From assembly GCA_943371025.1 (NCBI GenBank), contig CALRTC020000009.1:124001-188000 (forward strand): a DNA stretch of 64,000 nt, in the 5' to 3' direction. The DNA comes from Niveispirillum sp943371025 (lineage in GTDB: Bacteria > Pseudomonadota > Alphaproteobacteria > Azospirillales > Azospirillaceae). The position numbers and the translations under genes were made by a program. Shown in pieces: positions 7,078 to 14,935 of the stretch. The stretch's first letter is position 1, and each line of letters opens with the position of its first letter. The notes below the pieces were generated by a model that did not search any database, had not been told where the DNA came from, and was given only the letters and a program-made list of their open reading frames with translations.

Positions 7078-7526
7078 GATATGTGCTGGATGCGTCCGTT
7101 GCCATCAAGCTGGCCCTTGCCGAACCGGATTCGCCGCTGGCCGAGCCATTGCTCCACGCCGAACTGCATGCACCCGACCTGATGTTCGCCGAAGTGGCGA
7201 ATATCCTGTGGAAGAAGCTGGTGCGTGGTGAGGCAACTGAACCCATCGCGGCGCAGGCTCTGGAGGCCATCGGTCAATTGAAACTGGCCGTGACACCCTC
7301 AAAGTCGCTGCTGACGGATGCGATGTGGCTGGCGCGGGCGACCGGGCATCCGGCATACGACATGTTCTATGTCGCGTTGGCGCAAAAATTGCCGGCTCCG
7401 CTGGTGACGGCAGATCGGCGACTGGCCGAGAAGGTACGACAGATCAAACCCTTGCCGCCCTGGGCCAGCCTTATCATCCCGCTCACCGAATTCGAACCGG
7501 GCGCTTGCGCCCCCACCCTTTCCTGA
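7074..7526 (+). CDS. PIN-domain ribonuclease toxin, VapC type
   Basis: A 150-aa PIN-domain protein starting MRYVLDASVAIKLAL. The acidic active-site set is present: Asp6 in LDASV, Glu in FAEVANILWK, Asp in HPAYDMFYVALA and Asp in LVTADRRLAEKV. VapC toxins are Mg-dependent RNases that cut tRNA or rRNA. Translation is coupled to the antitoxin by a 4-bp ATGA overlap. pheS starts only 12 nt after its stop, so toxin-antitoxin transcripts probably read into pheS. Confidence 0.88.
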   Translation: MRYVLDASVAIKLALAEPDSPLAEPLLHAELHAPDLMFAEVANILWKKLVRGEATEPIAAQALEAIGQLKLAVTPSKSLLTDAMWLARATGHPAYDMFYVALAQKLPAPLVTADRRLAEKVRQIKPLPPWASLIIPLTEFEPGACAPTLS

Positions 7527-7538
7527 TCCGGATCCATC

Positions 7539-8615
7539 ATGGACACGCTCGATACGCTCAAGGCCGAAACCCTGGCCACCATCGCCTCTGCCAATGACAG
7601 CGCCGCCCTGGAAGAGGTGCGGGTTGCCGTCATGGGCAAGAAGGGCAAGATCACGGCCCTGATGGGCGACATGCGCAACCTGACCCCGGACGAGCGCAAG
7701 GCCCGCGGGGCGGCGCTGAACGCCGTGAAGACCGCCGTGGAAGCTGCGATCGAGGCCCGCCGGGCGGAGCTGAAGAAGATCGAGCTGGAGGCCCGCCTGG
7801 CGGCCGAGCGCATCGACGTCACCCTGCCGGCGCGTCCCGAGGTCCAGGGCCGCATCCACCCGATCAGCCAGACGGTGGACGAGATGGTGGCGATCTTCGC
7901 CGCCATGGGCTTCACGGTGGCCGAGGGGCCGGATATCGAGACGGACTTCAACAATTTCACGGCACTGAACATCCCGCCGGAACATCCCGCGCGCCAGATG
8001 CACGACACCTTCTATCTGCCACCATCGGCAGAGGGGGCGGCGCGGGTACTGCGCACCCATACCAGCCCGGTGCAGATCCGCACCATGCTGAAGCAGAAGC
8101 CGCCGATCCGCATCATCGCGCCCGGCCGCACCTATCGGTCCGACTATGACCAGACCCACACGCCCGTCTTCCATCAGATCGAAGGTCTGGTGATTGGCGA
8201 GGATATCCATATGGGCCATCTGAAGGGCTGCATCCTGGAATTCTGCCGCGCCTTCTTCCAGATTGATGACCTGCCCATCCGCTTCCGCCCCAGCTTCTTC
8301 CCCTTCACCGAGCCGTCGGCCGAGGTGGATATCGGCTGTTCGCGCAAGGGTGGGGAACTGAAGCTGGGCAACCATGGCGATTGGCTAGAAATCATGGGGT
8401 CGGGCATGGTCCATCCCAAGGTGCTGGAAAATTGCGGCATCGACAGCAGCAAATACCAGGGCTTTGCCTTCGGCATGGGGATCGAGCGCGTGGCGATGCT
8501 GAAATATGGCATCCCCGACCTGCGCTCCTTCTTCGATGCCGACCTGCGCTGGCTGCGCCATTACGGCTTCGTGCCCCTGGACCAGCCGAATCTGGCCCAG
8601 GGCCTCACCCGCTGA
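7539..8615 (+). CDS. pheS: Phenylalanine--tRNA ligase alpha subunit
   Basis: A 358-aa class II aminoacyl-tRNA synthetase subunit, which charges tRNA-Phe as an alpha2beta2 enzyme with PheT. The N-terminal coiled-coil arm spans about residues 1-95. Motif 1 region GRIHPISQTVDEM is followed by the catalytic core with YRSDYDQTHTPVFHQIEGL and, near the C-terminus, motif 3 GFAFGMGIERVAMLKYG. The ATG at 7539 gives the normal family length. It follows the VapC toxin by 12 nt and is followed after one base by a DUF4160 gene rather than by pheT. Confidence 0.97.
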   Translation: MDTLDTLKAETLATIASANDSAALEEVRVAVMGKKGKITALMGDMRNLTPDERKARGAALNAVKTAVEAAIEARRAELKKIELEARLAAERIDVTLPARPEVQGRIHPISQTVDEMVAIFAAMGFTVAEGPDIETDFNNFTALNIPPEHPARQMHDTFYLPPSAEGAARVLRTHTSPVQIRTMLKQKPPIRIIAPGRTYRSDYDQTHTPVFHQIEGLVIGEDIHMGHLKGCILEFCRAFFQIDDLPIRFRPSFFPFTEPSAEVDIGCSRKGGELKLGNHGDWLEIMGSGMVHPKVLENCGIDSSKYQGFAFGMGIERVAMLKYGIPDLRSFFDADLRWLRHYGFVPLDQPNLAQGLTR

Positions 8616-8616
8616 G

Positions 8617-8865
8617 ATGCCGCTGATCGCGGAATTCGACGGGATCAAGGTTCTGATGTACTATCGGGACCATGATCCTCCCCATTTCCATGTGGAGTAT
8701 GGGGAGGAGGAGGCATTGCTGCGAATTGCGGATATGCAGGTCATCGCCGGGCAACTGCCCGCCCGTGTGTTGCGCCAGGTGATCGGCTGGGCGCAACCGC
8801 GACAGCCGGCCCTGGCACTGAACTGGGTGAAATGCCGCAGCCATGCCGTCCCGGACCGCTTGTGA
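8617..8865 (+). CDS. DUF4160 protein
   Basis: An 82-aa protein with the DUF4160 signature: PLIAEFDGIKVLMYYRDHDP followed by PHFHVEYGEEEA. Its ATG is one base beyond the pheS stop, so it is translated from the same message. The next gene is DUF2442, and DUF4160-DUF2442 pairs are common in bacterial genomes. They are suspected toxin-antitoxin-like modules, but no activity is firmly established to my knowledge. The conserved D-H-x-P-P-H-F-H cluster could bind metal or act catalytically. The position inside pheS-pheT is unusual. Confidence 0.85.
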   Translation: MPLIAEFDGIKVLMYYRDHDPPHFHVEYGEEEALLRIADMQVIAGQLPARVLRQVIGWAQPRQPALALNWVKCRSHAVPDRL

Positions 8866-8875
8866 GGTTTGTCCC

Positions 8876-9169
8876 ATGCCTGGATTGCTGCTGAATCGGA
8901 TTGTTGATGTGCAGGTTGCGAGCGGGGCGCCTTGCCTGACTCTCACCTGGGAAAATGGACAAACCACCCGCTTCGACATGGCCCCGGTCATTGCGCAGGG
9001 GGGCGTGTTTGCGACCTTGTCCAGGCGCGAATCGTTGGCGAGCGTGGCGGTCGGACCGCGCGGTCGCTCCCTGGTCTGGCCCGGGGAGATCGACATGGAT
9101 GCCGATGCCCTGTGGTTCGATGCCCACCCCGCCGACAATCCCTTCAACCAGCCGGTAGCGGCGGAGTGA
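8876..9169 (+). CDS. DUF2442 protein
   Basis: A 97-aa protein. The region NRIVDVQVASGAPCLTLTWENG, the FDMAPVI segment and LVWPGEIDMDADALWFDA match DUF2442, a small alpha/beta fold normally encoded next to DUF4160. GAGG lies 9 nt before the ATG at 8876, and the gap to the DUF4160 stop is 10 nt. It probably forms a functional pair with the upstream gene; by analogy with other paired small genes one could be the antidote of the other, which is inference. Confidence 0.8.
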   Translation: MPGLLLNRIVDVQVASGAPCLTLTWENGQTTRFDMAPVIAQGGVFATLSRRESLASVAVGPRGRSLVWPGEIDMDADALWFDAHPADNPFNQPVAAE

Positions 9170-9206
9170 GCAGGCTTCTGAAGCGGTGCAAGGAGGCCCG
9201 GGCGAC

Positions 9207-9356
9207 ATGACCGACGATCAGGGCATGACGGTCGACGGAAGTGAAGGCGGAAAGCCTGACCGTGAGAAGGACTTAAGGCATTCGCTCCTTTCCCGCCTTG
9301 AACAGCAGCCGATCGAGATCGGTGCTCCCTGGTCCAGGGAGGAACTATATGACTGA
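9207..9356 (+). CDS. Small antitoxin-like ORF, 49 aa
   Basis: Begins MTDDQGMTVDGSEGG and ends SRLEQQPIEIGAPWSREELYD. AAGGAGG at 9190-9196 lies 10 nt before the ATG, which supports translation. The C-terminal pattern (two prolines, then P-W-[ST]-R-E-E-L-Y) resembles the tail of several small antitoxins, but the DNA-binding N-terminal part such proteins carry is absent. It may be a decayed antitoxin left after loss of its toxin gene, or a short complete gene. No intact toxin follows. Confidence 0.4.
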   Translation: MTDDQGMTVDGSEGGKPDREKDLRHSLLSRLEQQPIEIGAPWSREELYD

Positions 9357-9623
9357 TGCCCTCTCTGGCTATTGCTCAATCAGCACGTATAGCTCCCGAT
9401 AAACAGGACATGGTCGATGTTGGGGGCGGCGGGTGACGTTTGGGAGCCAATATGTCGTCCACATTCGCGACGCTATGGCCACCTACGATATCCTGTCATC
9501 CTCGGCATCCTGAGCGTACCACCCGCGCAGGCGCGGGCGTTGATCACCTGCGCCTAAGCCGCTAATCATACAGCCCCTGGCGGGGTACCGCCGGCCCATC
9601 ATGCTGCTGCGAACGGTTTCCCC
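9357..9623. other. Non-coding gap before pheT
   Basis: No gene could be supported here. A short open stretch (GTG near 9433, ending SSSAS at about 9512) might be the C-terminal remnant of a toxin partner of the 49-aa ORF, but the similarity is too weak to call. No terminator with a T-run was seen, so pheT may be transcribed from upstream. Confidence 0.5.
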
Positions 9624-12017
9624 ATGAAGTTCACCCTTTCCTGGCTGAAGACGCATCTCGACACCGATGCCACGCTGGACCAGATCACCGACGCGCTGAC
9701 AGCCCTGGGGCTGGAGGTCGAGGGGGTCGAGGATCGGGGCGCCGCCCTGGCCGCCTTCCGCATCGCCCATGTCGTGTCGGCGGAAAAGCACCCCAACGCC
9801 GACAAGCTGCGCCTGTGCATGGTTGATACCGGCGCCGGTGAGCCGGTGCAGGTCGTCTGCGGCGCGCCCAATGCCCGGGCCGGCATCAAAGTCGTGTTCG
9901 CCGCCCCCGGCACGGTGATCCCCGTATCCGGCGACACCTTGTCCGTGGGCTCCATCCGTGGGGTGGAAAGCCGCGGCATGATGTGTTCGGAACGCGAATT
10001 GCTGCTGTCGGACGAACATAACGGCATCATTGAACTGCCCGAAGACGCGCCCGTGGGCGGGTCCTTCGCCGATTGGCGCGGCCTGTCCGATCCCGTGATC
10101 GAGATCGCGCTGACGCCGGACCGCGTGGACTGCGCCGGCGTGCGCGGCGTGGCCCGTGATCTGGCGGCAAGCGGCCTGGGCACGTTGAAGCCGCTGCCCG
10201 TCACCCCGGTGGCGCCCGCCTTCGACAATCCGTTGAAGGTGACGCTGGATCATCCCGGCTGCCCACAGATCGCCTTCCGCCTGATCCGCGGCGTGAAGAA
10301 CGGCCCCAGCCCGAAATGGCTGGCCGACCGGTTGCTGGCCGTGGGTCTGCGTCCGATCAGCGCCCTGGTCGACATCACCAATTATTTCAGCCTGGACCTG
10401 TGCCGCCCGCTGCATGTGTTCGACGCTGCCAGGCTGACCGGCGGCATCACCCTGCGCCCCACGGCGGAAGGCGACAGGCTGCTAGCCCTGAATGGCAAGG
10501 AATATGCCCCGCCCGCCGGCCTGATCGGCATCTATGACGACGCCCACATGATCTCCATGGCCGGTGTCATGGGCGGGGAGACGACGGGGGTGACGGCCGA
10601 CACGACCGACGTCGTGCTGGAAGTGGCGACGTTCGAGCCGGTGCGCATCGCCGAGGCTGGCCGTGCCCTTCAGCTGGACAGTGATGCCCGTTACCGTTTC
10701 GAACGCGGCGTCGACCCGGCCAACATCCTGGAAAAGGTCGAGCTGGCCACCGCCATGATTCTGGATCTGTGCGGCGGCGAGGCCGGGTCCGTCAGCCTGT
10801 CCGGCGCGGAGCCGGCTTGGGCGCGCAGCCTGAGCTTGCGTCCGGGCCGCGTCGCCCATCTGGGCGGCGTCGATGTGCCGGTGGAGGAACAGGTTCGTAT
10901 CCTGACCGCGCTGGGCTTCACCGTTGCGCGCCGTGACGATGGCGTGCTGACGGCCGAGGTGCCGTCCTGGCGCCGCGATGTGGAGGGTGAGGCCGATCTG
11001 GTGGAGGAGGTGTTGCGCGTCAACGGCTTCGACAAGATCCCGGCCACGCCGCTGCCGCGCGAGGTGGGTACGACGGCCCCGGCCCTGTCATCGGAACAGC
11101 GCCGCCGGTCCAATGCCCGCCGCGCCGCCGCCGGCCGCGGGCTGTTGGAATCGGTGACCTGGTCCTTCGTCGATCCCAAAGTCGCCGCCCTGTTCGATGG
11201 CGACAAGGATGAACTGCGCCTGCTGAACCCGATCAGCGCCGATCTGGCCGTCATGCGGCCGTCGATCCTGGGCACCCTGATCCCCGCCGCCGGCCGCAAT
11301 GCCGCCAAGGGCTTCAAGGATGTCGGCCTGTTCGAGGTCGGCCCCGCCTTCCGCGATGGCAGCGAAAAGGGCCAGGATCTGGTCGTGGCTGGCGTGCGCG
11401 CCGGTGCGGCCGTGCCGCGCAACTGGTCCAAGGGCGAACGCCCCGTCGATGCCTTCGACGCCAAGGCCGACGCCCTGGCCATCCTGGAGGCCGCCGGGGC
11501 GCCGACGGCCAACCTGCAGGTCACGCGCGACGCGCCGGGCTGGTACCATCCGGGTCGGTCGGGCGTTTTGCGTCTGGGCCCCACGGTCCTGGGCCGTTTC
11601 GGCGAAGTGCATCCGGCCCTGCTGGAGGCCCTGGGCGTCACCGGCCCCGTTGTGGCGTTCGAGTTGTTCCTGGATGCCGTGCCGGCACCGAAGAAGAAGG
11701 GCGGCACAGCAAAGCCGCTGCTGGCCCTGTCACCGTTCCAGCCCGTGGATCGCGACTTCGCCTTCCTGGTGGCGTCGGCCACCGACAGCGACAAGCTGGT
11801 GAAGGCGGCCAAGGGGGCCGACAAGCTGCTGATCAGCGACGTCGCCATCTTCGACGTCTATGAAGGCAAGGGCGTGGATCCGGGCTTCAAGTCGGTCGCC
11901 CTGACCGTCACGCTGCAGCCGGTCGACAAGACCCTGGCGGATGTGGAGATCGAGGCGGTGGCGACCAAAGTCGTCGGTGCCGTCGCCAAGGCCACCGGCG
12001 CGGCGCTGCGCGGCTGA
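9624..12017 (+). CDS. pheT: Phenylalanine--tRNA ligase beta subunit
   Basis: A 797-aa PheT, the usual length. In order: an N-terminal tRNA-binding/OB domain (about residues 40-150; HPNADKLRLCMVDTG, CGAPNARAGIKVVFA), the B3/B4 editing region that hydrolyses Tyr-tRNA-Phe (RYRFERGVDPA; GVMGGE), the B5 domain, the inactive class II core-like domain, and a C-terminal ferredoxin-fold anticodon-binding domain ending KVVGAVAKATGAALRG. The start MKFTLSWLKTHLD is canonical. It is separated from pheS by about 1 kb of accessory small genes instead of the usual few bases. A perfect terminator follows. Confidence 0.97.
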   Translation: MKFTLSWLKTHLDTDATLDQITDALTALGLEVEGVEDRGAALAAFRIAHVVSAEKHPNADKLRLCMVDTGAGEPVQVVCGAPNARAGIKVVFAAPGTVIPVSGDTLSVGSIRGVESRGMMCSERELLLSDEHNGIIELPEDAPVGGSFADWRGLSDPVIEIALTPDRVDCAGVRGVARDLAASGLGTLKPLPVTPVAPAFDNPLKVTLDHPGCPQIAFRLIRGVKNGPSPKWLADRLLAVGLRPISALVDITNYFSLDLCRPLHVFDAARLTGGITLRPTAEGDRLLALNGKEYAPPAGLIGIYDDAHMISMAGVMGGETTGVTADTTDVVLEVATFEPVRIAEAGRALQLDSDARYRFERGVDPANILEKVELATAMILDLCGGEAGSVSLSGAEPAWARSLSLRPGRVAHLGGVDVPVEEQVRILTALGFTVARRDDGVLTAEVPSWRRDVEGEADLVEEVLRVNGFDKIPATPLPREVGTTAPALSSEQRRRSNARRAAAGRGLLESVTWSFVDPKVAALFDGDKDELRLLNPISADLAVMRPSILGTLIPAAGRNAAKGFKDVGLFEVGPAFRDGSEKGQDLVVAGVRAGAAVPRNWSKGERPVDAFDAKADALAILEAAGAPTANLQVTRDAPGWYHPGRSGVLRLGPTVLGRFGEVHPALLEALGVTGPVVAFELFLDAVPAPKKKGGTAKPLLALSPFQPVDRDFAFLVASATDSDKLVKAAKGADKLLISDVAIFDVYEGKGVDPGFKSVALTVTLQPVDKTLADVEIEAVATKVVGAVAKATGAALRG

Positions 12018-12051
12018 CCGGTCACAGCAGCCGCTTCTTTTCGTTGCCTGC

Positions 12052-12086
12052 GGGGGCGTCGCCACACGCGACGCCCCCTTTATTTT
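12052..12086 (+). terminator. Rho-independent terminator after pheT
   Basis: Perfect 11-bp stem GGGGGCGTCGC (12052-12062) / GCGACGCCCCC (12068-12078), loop CACAC, then TTTATTTT. It ends the rplT-pheT cluster. Confidence 0.92.
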
Positions 12087-12511
12087 CAGGGCATACATGC
12101 GATTATCGCAGGTCAAAGGCGCCCGATTACGCAGACGTCATCAACACCTTACGTTAACGTCATGCTCTAAATTTCCCGCACCCTTACTGAACTCCTACCT
12201 CGATATTCTAAGAATGAATTTAGAAATTCTTTCATATATCTACAAAAATAACGAAAGCTAACTCAGTAACACTCAGAGCAATGTCCATTTGGCTTATCAT
12301 GAATTAAATTGTCTATGCATTATGCCAAGTTGCATACAAATTGATCACCAGAACAGCGGTGCAACAAACCCGTCACATCCCTTGCACAAAAGCAGGCCAT
12401 CTCTATATCTCGATCATGAAAGGCTTTGCGTTATTATGGGCGCCCTTTCACAATGCCCGTCCAACAAGGACCCACGCTTAACGATGGGCCATGAAGTGCT
12501 TGGGAGGGAAA
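12087..12511. other. AT-rich intergenic region upstream of the chemoreceptor
   Basis: About 425 bp without a supported gene. Base composition drops well below the neighbours between 12150 and 12330. Short open frames here lack ribosome-binding sites and protein-like composition. The only element seen is the promoter candidate at 12382-12409. Confidence 0.6.
12382..12409 (+). promoter_or_regulatory. Promoter candidate for the chemoreceptor gene
   Basis: TTGCAC (12382-12387), a 16-bp spacer and TATATC (12404-12409), about 100 nt before the start codon at 12512. Confidence 0.45.
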
Positions 12512-14197
12512 ATGCACGCGCTGAAAAATCTGCCCATCGTGTGGAAACTGGTTCTGCCACTGCTGCTGATGGGCATCTTGACCATCGGCACGTCGCTGTA
12601 CGCCCTGTCGCAGATGGAAGCGGTCGGCGATGAATATCGTGGCATTCTGGGCCGCTCGGAAAGCAGCAAGGCCATCCTGAAGGCGCGGGAAACCGCGACG
12701 GACCTGGGGCGCCTGGGCTACACGATGGTAGCGGAGACGGACAGCTTCATCCTGGAAAGCATGACCGACGAAATCGGCCTGAAGCGCGACCAGCTGTTGG
12801 GCTTCCTGGATGAAGTGCAGAAGCTGCTGCCCGAGCGCAAGGCCGATATCGACCAGATCCGCGACGATGCCAAGCGCATGCTGGACATCGTGGAACAGGC
12901 CCGCCAGTTGGCGCTGGCTGGCAAGGGCAATCAGGCCGCCCAGGTCCTGGTCGACAGGTTCGATGTGAAACTGTCCGACGTGCTGGACAAGCTGGAGGTC
13001 ACGACGGGCGATGTGCAGGCCGCCATGGATAGCGGCAAGGCCAAGGCCCAGGCCCGCTTCGATCGTGCGCTGATCGTCACACTGATCGTCGGCCTGTCGG
13101 GCACGGCCATTGTGCTGGCCCTGGGCATCGCCTTGGGCATGGCCGGCATTTCGCGCCCCCTGCGCCGCATCGTCACCACCATGACCCGTCTGGCCGATGG
13201 CGACCTGTCGGTGCATGTGTCGGGCGGCGACCGCAGAGACGAGATCGGCTCCACCGCCCGCGCCCTGGCCGTCTTCCAGAAGGGCATGCGCGAGGCGGAG
13301 CGGATGCGCGATGAGCAGGCGGCACTGGAAGCCCGTGTCGAGGCGGAGAAGCGCCAGGCCCTGGTCCGCCTGGCCGACGATTTCGAAGGCAGCATGAATG
13401 AGGTGGTGAACGCGGTGGGCGGGGCGGCCGACCGCATGCGCGGCACGGCGCAGGGCCTGAACAGCGTTGCCGACGAGACCAACCGCCAGTCCGAAGCCGT
13501 GGCCAGTGCCGCCGAACAGGCGGCCGAGAATGTAAACACGGTGGCCGCCGCGGCGGAACAGCTGACCGCATCGATCAACGAAATCTCCCGCCGCGTAGCC
13601 GAAAGCGCCACCATCGCCCATGATGCCGTGGCAGAGGCTGAACGGTCCAACAGCACCGTCGCCGGTCTGGTCGATGCCGCCCAGCGCATCGGGGAGATCG
13701 TGCGCATGATCGGGGATATTGCCAGCCAGACCAACCTGCTGGCGCTGAATGCCACGATCGAGGCCGCAAGGGCTGGGGAGGCCGGCAAGGGCTTCGCCGT
13801 CGTCGCGTCGGAAGTGAAGGCGCTGGCCACCCAGACGGCCAAGGCCACGGACGAGATCGGCAGCCAGATCGCCGCCATGCAGTCAGCCGCCGGCAATGCC
13901 GCCGGTGCCATCCGCGGCGTCGGCGGCACCATCGACCGCATCAGCTCCATCGTGTCCACCATCGCGGCAGCCGTGGAGGAACAGGGTGCCGCCACGCGGG
14001 AGATCGCCAGTTCCGTCGCCCAGGCGGCCAATGGCACCCAGAATGTCAGCACCACCATCGGGGAAGTGACGCGGGCGGCGGCCGAAACCGGCACCATGGC
14101 GGGTGACGTGCTGAGCGCCGCCAATGATCTGGTTGATGAAAGCCGGGCCTTGAACCGACAGGTGGCACAATTCGTGGCGAAGGTGCGGGCGGGCTGA
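12512..14197 (+). CDS. Methyl-accepting chemotaxis protein
   Basis: A 561-aa membrane chemoreceptor. In order: TM1 (about 10-32), a periplasmic four-helix-type sensor of about 150 residues, TM2 (about 188-210; VTLIVGLSGTAIVLALG), HAMP (about 211-265; GISRPLRRIVTTMTRLADGD), and a cytoplasmic methylation/signalling coiled coil with the conserved hairpin tip IGDIASQTNLLALNATIEAA near residues 400-420. There is no C-terminal CheR/CheB pentapeptide. The ATG at 12512 was chosen because GGGAGGG lies 3 nt upstream; an ATG 21 nt earlier lacks a site. The ligand cannot be told from sequence. It stands alone, not in a che operon. Confidence 0.93.
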   Translation: MHALKNLPIVWKLVLPLLLMGILTIGTSLYALSQMEAVGDEYRGILGRSESSKAILKARETATDLGRLGYTMVAETDSFILESMTDEIGLKRDQLLGFLDEVQKLLPERKADIDQIRDDAKRMLDIVEQARQLALAGKGNQAAQVLVDRFDVKLSDVLDKLEVTTGDVQAAMDSGKAKAQARFDRALIVTLIVGLSGTAIVLALGIALGMAGISRPLRRIVTTMTRLADGDLSVHVSGGDRRDEIGSTARALAVFQKGMREAERMRDEQAALEARVEAEKRQALVRLADDFEGSMNEVVNAVGGAADRMRGTAQGLNSVADETNRQSEAVASAAEQAAENVNTVAAAAEQLTASINEISRRVAESATIAHDAVAEAERSNSTVAGLVDAAQRIGEIVRMIGDIASQTNLLALNATIEAARAGEAGKGFAVVASEVKALATQTAKATDEIGSQIAAMQSAAGNAAGAIRGVGGTIDRISSIVSTIAAAVEEQGAATREIASSVAQAANGTQNVSTTIGEVTRAAAETGTMAGDVLSAANDLVDESRALNRQVAQFVAKVRAG

Positions 14198-14274
14198 AAA
14201 AGCCCTGCCCCACCTGCGGGGCCGGCCCTTCCGCGACGTCTTCCATGGTAAACCCATCCAGGGGAACTCTATCC

Positions 14275-14829
14275 ATGGTCCGTCGGACGCTTGCCCTTCT
14301 TCTCTGCTTTCTGCTGCCGGCATGGTCGGGGGCCGTTGCCGCCCCTGTCGATTATCGGGTCGGGGCCGAGAATGTCGGCGTGGGCTTTTCCATCCGCTAT
14401 CTGGCGATGGCCCACGCCACCGGCCGCTTTACCGATCTCGCGGGCACTTACCGGTTCGATGCCGAAACCGGCACGCTTGATGCCATTGATGTCAGCATCG
14501 GCACGGCCAGCATCGATACCGGCAGCCCCCGCCGTGATGCCGATCTGCGCAAGCCCGGCTTCTTCTGGGTTGACCAATACCCGACCATGCGCTTCCACAG
14601 CCTGCGCGCCGTGCGCACGGGTCCCCATGCCGGCCGGATCGAGGGCGAATTGACCCTGCGCGGGATCACCCGCCCGATCGTGTTGATGCTGGCGCTGGCG
14701 GATGGAAATGCCACCGCCACCACCCGCATCCGGCGCAGCGATTTCGGCCTGCGCGACGGCTTGATCGGCTTCTTCATCGCCGACAATGTGGATATTCGCA
14801 TCGATATAAGGCAACTCCCCGTCCCCTGA
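14275..14829 (+). CDS. YceI-family periplasmic lipid-binding protein
   Basis: A 184-aa secreted protein with a signal peptide (MVRRTLALLLCFLLPAWSGAVAA) and a YceI lipocalin-like beta barrel. Family cues are VGFSIRYLAMAHATGRF near the mature N-terminus, ASIDTGSPRRDADLRKPGFF and FHSLRAV...GELTLRGITRPI. YceI proteins bind isoprenoid or amide lipids in the periplasm; the ligand here is unknown. The ATG at 14275 follows AGGGGA; an ATG at 14245 lacks one. A methyl-accepting protein precedes it and the GlmS-like gene follows after 106 nt. Confidence 0.88.
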   Translation: MVRRTLALLLCFLLPAWSGAVAAPVDYRVGAENVGVGFSIRYLAMAHATGRFTDLAGTYRFDAETGTLDAIDVSIGTASIDTGSPRRDADLRKPGFFWVDQYPTMRFHSLRAVRTGPHAGRIEGELTLRGITRPIVLMLALADGNATATTRIRRSDFGLRDGLIGFFIADNVDIRIDIRQLPVP

Positions 14830-14935
14830 TCCTTCGCGACCGCATTTCCGCCAGGATTTGCCGCCATGGAACGGCATTTGCGCCAGGACCCGGCATCGGG
14901 GTATCAAGGCCATTCAGCAATCAGGGACCGGAAAA

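Noticed and set aside
12289..12633. 114-codon frame in the AT-rich region before the chemoreceptor
   Set aside because: No ribosome-binding site, runs into the chemoreceptor in another frame and has unlikely composition.
14197..14274. Rho-independent terminator after the chemoreceptor
   Set aside because: GCCCC/GGGGC can pair, but the stem is short and no T-run follows.
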